From: JBFWVD01 sp050246915 | Lineage (GTDB): Bacteria > Actinomycetota > Acidimicrobiia > Acidimicrobiales > Ilumatobacteraceae | Length of the DNA: 47,338 nucleotides | Reading direction: 5' to 3' | Assembly: GCA_050246915.1 (NCBI GenBank) | Contig: JBFWVD010000040.1 | Location: 1-47,338, forward strand | Part shown: piece after piece, positions 24,594 to 31,135 of the stretch | Numbering within the stretch: the stretch's first letter is position 1 | Layout of the letters: every line of letters starts with the position of its first letter | Notes under the pieces: generated by a model | Told to the model about the DNA's origin: nothing | The model's input: the letters and a program-made list of their open reading frames with translations, nothing else | The model's database searches: none | Position numbers and translations under genes: made by a program

Positions 24594-25019
24594 GTGGCCT
24601 CAGATCGCGCTTTCCTGAAGTTGTACCGAGACCGAGTCGCCGTGGTGCCGTTGTTCTCGGGTCTGTCCGACAAGGAGTTGCGCAGCCTCGCGAAACGGGC
24701 CGATCAACTGTCGGTCGTCGAGGGTTCCGTCCTGGTCGCAGAAGGCGGGTACGGCTCGGAGTTCTTCGTCCTGCTCTCCGGTGCCGCCAAGGTCACCAAG
24801 AACGGCAGGACCATCCGCAAGCTCGGCCCCGGCGACTCGTTCGGTGAATTGGGACTCATCGCCGATCTGCCACGAACTGCGTCAGTCGTGATCACCGAGC
24901 CGTCCGAGCTGATGGTGCTGGCCAGGCCCGACTTCAACAAGTTGCTCGACGAGTTCCCGAGGGTGTCACGCAAGATGCTCGCGTCGTTGGCTGCGCTGTT
25001 CGCGGAGAAGGGTGTCTGA
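24594..25019 (+). CDS. stand-alone cyclic nucleotide-binding domain protein
   Basis: The protein is about 141 aa and consists only of a Crp-type cNMP-binding domain: FSGLSDKELRSLAKRAD at the start, then the beta-barrel, and a phosphate-binding cassette DSFGELGLIADLPRTASV with the conserved FGE and Arg-Thr-Ala. There is no helix-turn-helix, kinase or channel domain, so it is not a classic CRP regulator and probably acts by protein contact. The GTG at 24594 is preferred because of the TATGCT box; the ATG at 24582 would add four residues. It is divergent from the SDR operon. Confidence 0.85.
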   Translation: MASDRAFLKLYRDRVAVVPLFSGLSDKELRSLAKRADQLSVVEGSVLVAEGGYGSEFFVLLSGAAKVTKNGRTIRKLGPGDSFGELGLIADLPRTASVVITEPSELMVLARPDFNKLLDEFPRVSRKMLASLAALFAEKGV

Positions 25020-25096
25020 TCCCTTCGCGATCTGACGATCCGGTGACGTAGCTTCCTCATGGGCCAGGGGGTGGCCCGGACCATGGGGGTTCACGC

Positions 25097-26074
25097 ATGT
25101 CGAGAGTGTTCGTCACCGGCGCTACAGGGTTGATCGGGTCGGTCATCGCCGAGCAGCTACGCCAGGAAGGCCACGAGGTGGTCGCTCTGGTGCGAGAGGG
25201 AACCGACGCCGGCCCGCTCGAGAAACTCGGCGTCGTGATCGCTCGAGGCGACGTCACCGACCGGGCATCGATCGATGCGGGTCTCGTCGGATGCGACGGG
25301 ATCATCCACTCGGCAGCCATCGTCGGCGTGCCGACCCAACAGATCGACTCGAGCCGTGCCGTGAACCTCGGCGGCACGATCAACATCGTTGACGCTGCCC
25401 GCGCCGCTGGCGTCGAGCGAACCGTCGTGATCAGCACGGCGGCGGTCTTCGATCGCGGCTCCACGCTCACCGAGCAGTCACCGGTCGCATCGGACGGGGC
25501 GACCGATCCGTACACCGTGACCAAAACCGAGGCCTATCGGGCCGTGCAGGAACGAGTAGCAGCGGGTCAGCACATCTCTCTGGTGCTCCCGGGAGCCACG
25601 TTCGGTTCATCGCCGATGGGTGAGCGCATGGTGAACATCCCCGGCGGCACGCAGCGCATTGCCCGCGCCCTGCGACTCGAGCCGGCGAGCTACCCGCCGA
25701 TGGTGGCACCGTGGTCCCACACCGGACACGTGGCACGCATCTCGCTCGCCGCGCTGGAGAAGGGAACGTCGGGTTCGCTCTACATCGCGTTCGGCGCTCC
25801 CGACTGCGTCACGACCATCGCGGGCTTCGTCAACCGAGGTTGCGAGATCGCCGGCATCGATCATCGTGTCGTGTCCGTCACCCTCGAGGAACTCGAGGAC
25901 CCCGAGGTGGCCGCACGGTTCGGACCAACCCTGGTGTCCATGGCGAAGATGCCCAAACCTGACCCCTACTTCGACGCTTCCTGGACCCATGAGCAACTCG
26001 GGGTCCGGCCCTTGTCGCTCGACGAGACGCTGTCCGAGACGATCGACTGGCTGCGCCGCGAGAAGCTCGCCTGA
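25097..26074 (+). CDS. NAD-dependent epimerase/dehydratase (extended SDR)
   Basis: This extended SDR of about 325 aa has the N-terminal Rossmann motif TGATGLIG at residues 7-14, an Asp-Val GDVTDRASI after the second strands, IHSAAIVG, a serine in VISTAAVF and the catalytic YTVTK. The C-terminal half binds the substrate. Such proteins include sugar epimerases, dihydroflavonol reductases and 3-beta-hydroxysteroid dehydrogenases; the lipid-rich setting favours the last kind, but this is inference. A GGGGG run 7-11 bases before the ATG may serve as ribosome site. Confidence 0.88.
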   Translation: MSRVFVTGATGLIGSVIAEQLRQEGHEVVALVREGTDAGPLEKLGVVIARGDVTDRASIDAGLVGCDGIIHSAAIVGVPTQQIDSSRAVNLGGTINIVDAARAAGVERTVVISTAAVFDRGSTLTEQSPVASDGATDPYTVTKTEAYRAVQERVAAGQHISLVLPGATFGSSPMGERMVNIPGGTQRIARALRLEPASYPPMVAPWSHTGHVARISLAALEKGTSGSLYIAFGAPDCVTTIAGFVNRGCEIAGIDHRVVSVTLEELEDPEVAARFGPTLVSMAKMPKPDPYFDASWTHEQLGVRPLSLDETLSETIDWLRREKLA

Positions 26075-26129
26075 CGCTGTCTGTCGACAACGTCGTTGAA
26101 CGGACGCGGCGCCAACAACTCGGTCGGGG

Positions 26130-26135
26130 TACGGT
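26130..26135 (+). promoter_or_regulatory. -10 box (TACGGT) of a probable leaderless promoter
   Basis: TACGGT is followed by 6 bases (GATGCG) and the ATG at 26142. It is identical in sequence to the boxes ahead of the DUF1697 and uvrD-like genes. Confidence 0.55.
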
Positions 26136-26141
26136 GATGCG

Positions 26142-26576
26142 ATGAGCACCGCTGAAGAGCAAGCACAGGAACGCCGGGACCGCGACGAGGCGATGATGGC
26201 CGAGGCGCGCGCCAACGGTGGCGTCCTGAAAGACGGCATGGCCTTGGTCATCATGCACACCATCGGCGCGGTGTCGGGCAAGGTCCATGTGAAGCCGGTC
26301 TGCGTCGCCCCCGACGGCGACGACATCATCGTGGCGGCGACCGCAGGCGGCCAGAAGCGTCATCCGCAGTGGTACCGCAACCTCATGGCCCACCCCGATA
26401 TCACGGTGGAGTACCTCGGCGAGACGTTCGACGTCACCGCGTCCACGGTCACCAACGGACCTGATCGCGATCGCCTCTTCGCCCGAATGGTGGTCGAGAT
26501 CCCCGGTGCCTACGGCTATCAAGATCGCTGCCGGGAGTACCGCCAGATCCCCGTTGTCCGCATGGTCCGCCGCTGA
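26142..26576 (+). CDS. F420-dependent nitroreductase-family protein (DDN-like)
   Basis: This split-barrel protein is about 144 aa and resembles Mycobacterium deazaflavin-dependent nitroreductase (Ddn). Diagnostic parts are LVIMHTIGAVSGKVHVKPVCV near residues 35-55, the F420-phosphate loop region AGGQKRHPQWYRNLMAHPDITVEYLGE near 70-95, and YQDRCREYRQIPVVRM at the end. It likely uses reduced F420 to reduce quinones or similar acceptors. It is leaderless by its TACGGT box. The VOC remnant and LLM oxidoreductase follow on the opposite strand, the latter also an F420 enzyme. Confidence 0.9.
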   Translation: MSTAEEQAQERRDRDEAMMAEARANGGVLKDGMALVIMHTIGAVSGKVHVKPVCVAPDGDDIIVAATAGGQKRHPQWYRNLMAHPDITVEYLGETFDVTASTVTNGPDRDRLFARMVVEIPGAYGYQDRCREYRQIPVVRMVRR

Positions 26577-26640
26577 CCGGGGGACTTGCCGGCCCCTCAC
26601 TACTTCCAACCCGGGACCCCGGCGTCGACGCCGATGCGGG

Positions 26641-26879
26641 TGTGGATGCCAGAACCGAACGCGACGCTCGGCTACATCGGGCATGAGGAAGAACGGGCCG
26701 ACGCCGAGGACCTCGGTCCAGTGGCGCATCGCCGCATGTATGTCGGGCACGACGTAGCCCAACTGGTCGAAGTGGCCGATGTGTGGGGAGCGCAAGCCGC
26801 CCCCGGCGTTGCAGTGCTCATCGGCGCAGACTCGCATGCTCAACGGCGATCGATTTGTCACGCCTCCTCCGTTGGCCAC
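26641..26879 (-). pseudogene. remnant of a VOC (glyoxalase_4-like) gene
   Basis: The minus-strand frame encodes HIGHFDQLGYVVPDIHAAM, RHWTEVLGVGPFFLM and DVAE, a clear N-terminal third of a glyoxalase-type VOC protein. The match then ends: what follows is Arg/Pro-rich and runs antisense into the DDN-like gene with no VOC features. A complete domain needs about 140 residues; only about 50 are recognisable. No intact start with a ribosome site is evident. The remainder of the 26577-26897 gap holds no gene. The limits are approximate. Confidence 0.65.
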
Positions 26880-26897
26880 CTCACCAACCGACGGTGA

Positions 26898-28019
26898 TCA
26901 GCCGTTGAACGGTGCCCGCCCGGCCGCTGCCGCCACAGCGCGGAACGCATCGAGGTTCTCATGCATGCGTCCGTGATCGAACTGATCGCCGTAGCGGAAC
27001 ACGACGCCGTCGAGGCCACAATCGAGCCACGGAGCGACGCGGCTCTGGATGCGCTTCACCGGTCCGACCAGCCACCCCTCGTCGATGTACTCGTCCGGGA
27101 CGGCGTCGAGTGCTCGCTGCCAATAGGGCTCGTCGAGCATCGGCTTGCCGTCCATGACGCGTGCCTCGGCATCATCGGCAGCCCCGGTCGCAGCGGCCTC
27201 GGCGATGATGGCGCCCAACTCGTCGGCGAGGTTCGGGTATCCGCGTGCGGTCATGAACGGCTTCTGCATCTGCGACCACGTGACGACGTACTCCTTGAAC
27301 GGTCGCATCGCCTCTCGGACGTCATCGTTGACGTTCATGTCCACATGGGCCCAGATCTGGAAGTCCTTGCGGCTCTTGCCGTTCCCGGCCTTGGCGAAGC
27401 CTTGCTCGAGGAGCGGCATCATGTGGGGAGCAATGCCAGGGGCCCAGCCCGGCGGCATCCAACCATCACCGATCTCGGCTGCGAGGACGGTCATCTGCGG
27501 GCCGGACGCCGCCACGATGATGGGGATGGGAGAGATGATCTCGAGGCCGATGGCCGTCGGAGCGATGCCCATGTTGCCCTCGCCGCGATAAGGGGCCGAG
27601 TACTCGGTGCCTTGATGGTCGAGATGCTCACCGGCGAAGGCCTGGCGCAAGATGGCTACGTAGTCGCGCATGCGAGCCACCGGCTTTCCCCACGGCTTGC
27701 CCTGCAACCCCTCACATGCGATCGGCGATGCACTCCCGATGCCGCACAGGACCCGGTTCCCGCCGGTGAGATGGTTGAGCGTCTGGAACGCCATGGCCGC
27801 CATGGACGGGGCGCGCCCGGTCACCTCGGTCAAACGCGTCCCGAGCTTGAGACGCTTGGTGTGGGCGGCGATGTAGCCGAGCCCCACGAGCTCCTCGCAG
27901 CCGTATCCACCCGCGGTGAACACGGCGTCGAAGCCGAGCTCCTCCGACAGGATGATCCGCTCCATCGGCGGCTCATAGCGGCGATCCTGCCAACGGACTT
28001 CGGTAGCGATCTGAACCAT
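26898..28019 (-). CDS. LLM class F420-dependent oxidoreductase
   Basis: This luciferase-like monooxygenase family protein is about 373 aa. Seen are MERIILSEELGFDAVFTAGGYG, the KRLKLGTRLTEVTGRAPSMAAMAFQTLNHLTGGNRVLCGIGSA region (residues 70-115; typical non-prolyl cis peptide zone), IPIIVAASGPQMTVLAAEIGDGWMP, and GLDGVVFRYGDQFDHGR at the end. Such enzymes use F420 rather than flavin in actinobacteria. The ATG at 28019 has AAAGGAG 8 bases upstream. It is third in the minus-strand run amidohydrolase - SDR - LLM (61-base gap to the SDR), so these probably act on one substrate. Confidence 0.9.
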   Translation of the reverse strand: MVQIATEVRWQDRRYEPPMERIILSEELGFDAVFTAGGYGCEELVGLGYIAAHTKRLKLGTRLTEVTGRAPSMAAMAFQTLNHLTGGNRVLCGIGSASPIACEGLQGKPWGKPVARMRDYVAILRQAFAGEHLDHQGTEYSAPYRGEGNMGIAPTAIGLEIISPIPIIVAASGPQMTVLAAEIGDGWMPPGWAPGIAPHMMPLLEQGFAKAGNGKSRKDFQIWAHVDMNVNDDVREAMRPFKEYVVTWSQMQKPFMTARGYPNLADELGAIIAEAAATGAADDAEARVMDGKPMLDEPYWQRALDAVPDEYIDEGWLVGPVKRIQSRVAPWLDCGLDGVVFRYGDQFDHGRMHENLDAFRAVAAAAGRAPFNG

Positions 28020-28079
28020 GTGGACTCCTTTGTTGTTTCGCTCGTTCGCGATCTGCGCGATGCGCACATTTGCCAGCGC

Positions 28080-28997
28080 TCAAGCCTCGCCGGAACCAGG
28101 CTGCGGAACGCCCGGATCGCGATCCACGAACAAGCCAGCGGCGGCGGCATCGAAGGAATCCAGCGTCCAGGCACCCGAGGTGTTGATGGGATTCGACGGT
28201 GTCCACCCACTCCACACATAGCTCTGATGTCCGTGCACCGCGATGATCTGTCCGTTCACGTGGCTCGACAGCGGTGAGGCCAGCCACCCGGCAACGGCAG
28301 CAACCCCCTCGGGGCCGAGCTCCTCACGACGCTCATCGCTGAACAGTTCACCGCCCCACAGCGACTCGGTCATTCGCGTGAATGCCACAGGGGCAATGGC
28401 ATTGCACCGCACTCCGTACTTGGCCAGTTCCCGAGCGATCGTGATCGTCATCGTCGCGATTGCCGACTTGGCGACCGCATAGTTCACATGCCCGGGCATA
28501 CCGCCGTTGAGTCCGTTGACCGATGAGGTGTTCACGATCGCGGCATCGACGGGCTTACCCGTCGCCTTTGCTCTGTCGCGCCAGTACTCCCCAGCGAACC
28601 GGATGGTCCCGAACGTCCCCTTGAGGTGCACGCGGATGACGATGTCCCAGTCGGCCTCGTCGAGGTTGAAGCTCATCGCCTCGCGTACGACACCAGCGTT
28701 GTTCACGACGATGTCGAGCGATCCGAAGGTGTCGATCGCTTGGGCCACGAGGCCCTTGGCCCCATTCCAATCGCTCACGTCGCTGACGTTGGCCACCGCT
28801 TCGCCGCCCGCGGCTCGGATCTCCTCGACCACCGAATGGGCCGGGCCCGAGTCTTGCTCGCCATCGGTGCGGAGCGGTCCGCCGAAGTCGTTGACCACGA
28901 CGCGCGCGCCATGACTGGCGAGCAGCATCGCCTCTGAGCGGCCGATGCCGCGACCGGCACCGGTGACGATTGCGACCTTGCCATCGAGCAATGACAT
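28080..28997 (-). CDS. short-chain dehydrogenase resembling the MFE-2 hydroxyacyl-CoA dehydrogenase
   Basis: This SDR is about 305 aa. It has TGAGRGIGRSEAMLLA at the N-terminus, VVVNDFGG with an Asp favouring NAD, VNNAGVVRE, VNTSSVNG and the catalytic YAVAK. The extended insertion and C-terminal segment (residues 240-305) match the hydroxyacyl-CoA dehydrogenase part of peroxisomal multifunctional enzyme 2 and its bacterial relatives, which oxidise 3-hydroxyacyl-CoA with a bulky side chain. GAAGGG lies about 9 bases before the ATG at 28997. It is the middle gene of a three-gene minus-strand operon. Confidence 0.9.
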   Translation of the reverse strand: MSLLDGKVAIVTGAGRGIGRSEAMLLASHGARVVVNDFGGPLRTDGEQDSGPAHSVVEEIRAAGGEAVANVSDVSDWNGAKGLVAQAIDTFGSLDIVVNNAGVVREAMSFNLDEADWDIVIRVHLKGTFGTIRFAGEYWRDRAKATGKPVDAAIVNTSSVNGLNGGMPGHVNYAVAKSAIATMTITIARELAKYGVRCNAIAPVAFTRMTESLWGGELFSDERREELGPEGVAAVAGWLASPLSSHVNGQIIAVHGHQSYVWSGWTPSNPINTSGAWTLDSFDAAAAGLFVDRDPGVPQPGSGEA

Positions 28998-29043
28998 GTG
29001 GTGCCCTTCTACGTCGAGTGGGGAGAGAGTTGCGCTGCAGCGA

Positions 29044-30168
29044 TCAGCTGACTGGGGCCGGTTCACCAACGTGCGGGAAGAGATCGAGGAACGAACCGAT
29101 GGTGATGCGGTGCTTCACCGTTGCATCGACGCCGTCGAAGAGCCCATGCAACGTTTCTTGCGTGTGGCCGAACGTGCCCTCGAGATGTGGGTAGTCGCTT
29201 CCCCACATCACGTTGTTGTATCCGAGCGCCGTCATCGTGGGAATCGCCGACTCGTCGTGTTGGAACGATGCATACACCTGCCGGTACAAGATCTCCTTCG
29301 GCGACGACGAGAGCTTCGGAAACGCCCGGAACCCATGTTGGCGATACGCCTCGTTCATCCGATCACCCAGGAACGGCACCCACGACGCCCCCGCCTCCGA
29401 CACGAGCATTCTCAGATCGGGATGGCGATCGAGCACACCGGAGCCGACCATCATCATCGTCGCCTTCAAACCGGAGATCGAGGAATGCGTGTGGTTGATG
29501 ACCGCACCACCGGGTCCCCGCACCGCGATGCCGATGACCTCACCAGCGAGGTGGTCGATGGGCTCGGTGCCGATGTGGAACGCCAGGACCATGTTGGTGC
29601 GCTCGCAGGCCGTCCAGAATGGTTCCCACGCCTCATCGTTGTACTGCGGTAGCGCCTTTGGTGGCTCGCACGGCATGAACACGCACCTGAAACCCATCTC
29701 CGCGCTGCGTTCGAGTTCTGCGATCGCATCGCCGATGTCGAGCACGGACACCTGAGCGGTGGGAACCATGCGCGGTGACGGGTCGATGAGCTTCTCCTTC
29801 ACCCAGTCGTTGGACACCCGCATCGCCTCACGCACCAACACCGGGTCGCGGTACATCGAGTTCCACATGCCGAGCGACGGGTACACCACCTCTCCCCAAA
29901 TGCCCTCGCCGTCGAGATCTTTCAGTCGGGCCTCGATGTCACCCATGCCGGGCCGGACGCTGCGCTCCATGAACTCGATCTGCGCCGGCGAGGGGAGCTT
30001 GCGGCGGAAGGACAGCCCGTCGATGCTCACCGTCTCGTGCCGGCCATCAGGGTCCTTCACGGACTTGGGCATCCGATCGGCCAACGCCTTCGGCAACGCC
30101 GTGGCCCACGCCTCATCTGCCTCGATGAAGTGTGAATCACCGGAGTTCGCCCAGATCTTGTCAATCAT
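29044..30168 (-). CDS. amidohydrolase-fold protein (ACMSD-like)
   Basis: The protein is about 374 aa with the metal-dependent TIM-barrel of the amidohydrolase 2/ACMSD group. It has SGDSHFIEADEAW at the start, VLAFHIGTEP near residue 200, and MWGSDYPHLEGTFGHT near residue 335 whose Asp is the conserved metal-proton relay residue. The usual N-terminal HxH metal pair is reduced to HFI, a variant seen in part of this group. Decarboxylation or hydrolysis of a ring acid is plausible, not shown. GGAAGGACGGGT lies ahead of the ATG. It is the first gene of the operon with the SDR and LLM. Confidence 0.86.
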   Translation of the reverse strand: MIDKIWANSGDSHFIEADEAWATALPKALADRMPKSVKDPDGRHETVSIDGLSFRRKLPSPAQIEFMERSVRPGMGDIEARLKDLDGEGIWGEVVYPSLGMWNSMYRDPVLVREAMRVSNDWVKEKLIDPSPRMVPTAQVSVLDIGDAIAELERSAEMGFRCVFMPCEPPKALPQYNDEAWEPFWTACERTNMVLAFHIGTEPIDHLAGEVIGIAVRGPGGAVINHTHSSISGLKATMMMVGSGVLDRHPDLRMLVSEAGASWVPFLGDRMNEAYRQHGFRAFPKLSSSPKEILYRQVYASFQHDESAIPTMTALGYNNVMWGSDYPHLEGTFGHTQETLHGLFDGVDATVKHRITIGSFLDLFPHVGEPAPVS

Positions 30169-30361
30169 GTGACCCGTCCTTCCCAGAGCATGCCCCGAGC
30201 GCACCGTAGCGGAGGCCGATCTTCAGGACGGCGTTCGTGAGATCGCGGTTCTCGCCATGGGTGCGACGGTATCGGCTGCATCGATCGCCGCTGGGATCGA
30301 TGGCTGCAATAGGGTTCCGAACGAGCCGAGCACCGACCCCGCCCAGACGCCGAGAGCACAC

Positions 30362-31033
30362 ATGTCCGCCAGAGTGACAACCGACGACAGCCAATCAACC
30401 TCGCGCACTCGCCCGCCTCGCGACCTGCAGAAGCACCAGGCCGAGGAACGTCTGATCATGAAGACCGCTTACCGACTGATGGGTCAAAGGGGCGCTGACT
30501 CCACCTCGGTACAGGACATTCTCTCCGAGTCCGGGCTGTCGACACGAGCGTTCTACCGACACTTCGAGTCGAAGAAGGATCTCATCGCGGCCATGTACCG
30601 CGAGGACAGCCAACGATCGAGCGCTGAACTCACCGTTGCCGTTGCCTCGGCCGGCACCCCGACACGGGCCGTCGAGGCGTGGCTCGATCATTGGCTCTCG
30701 ATGTCCTACGACCCGCGCAAGCTCAAACACGTGCGGGTCCTGTCCATGACCGAAGAGGCCAACTCGGTCGCCGTGCGCGCCGCCGCGCTCGAGAACCGGC
30801 GCACGTCGATGACCTTGCTGGCGCAGGTCCTGGCCAACGGACTGCACAACGGTGACTTCCCGACAGCGGAACCCGACGATGACGCGAGAGCCCTGCAGTC
30901 CGCTGCACTGGGTCTGCTCGAGGCCCGCCTCTACAAGGAGCATGCGCCATCGCTGAGTTCGGCGCGCGATCACATGCTGAGCCTCATGAGCCGGGTCCTC
31001 GGAGCCCAGATCGGGGTTCGGGGCACCGTCTGA
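30362..31033 (+). CDS. TetR family transcriptional regulator
   Basis: The regulator is about 223 aa with an N-terminal TetR helix-turn-helix: AYRLMGQRGADSTSVQDILSESGLSTRAFYRHFESKKDLIAAMY at about residues 38-80. The C-terminal domain is divergent from known TetR ligands classes. ATG at 30362 is chosen for its position; upstream in-frame ATG codons are unsupported. A GAGAG lies 5-9 bases before the ATG. It faces the amidohydrolase operon across a 193-base gap and precedes the CoA-transferase fusion, so it may repress one or both. No clear palindrome was seen in the gap. Confidence 0.88.
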   Translation: MSARVTTDDSQSTSRTRPPRDLQKHQAEERLIMKTAYRLMGQRGADSTSVQDILSESGLSTRAFYRHFESKKDLIAAMYREDSQRSSAELTVAVASAGTPTRAVEAWLDHWLSMSYDPRKLKHVRVLSMTEEANSVAVRAAALENRRTSMTLLAQVLANGLHNGDFPTAEPDDDARALQSAALGLLEARLYKEHAPSLSSARDHMLSLMSRVLGAQIGVRGTV

Positions 31034-31048
31034 GCAGCGCGTTCTCGC

Positions 31049-31054
31049 TACAGT
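31049..31054 (+). promoter_or_regulatory. -10-like box (TACAGT) upstream of the CoA-transferase fusion
   Basis: TACAGT lies 82 bases before the ATG at 31136, in the only non-coding stretch between the TetR gene and the CoA-transferase. A leader with a ribosome site would follow, unlike the leaderless genes. Confidence 0.3.
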
Positions 31055-31135
31055 CCGGTCCCTGTTCGAGGACGTCGCACGGTTGCCGTGCCACACTCCG
31101 TCCCGAACGATCGACGCTCACGAGGTGATCCACGA

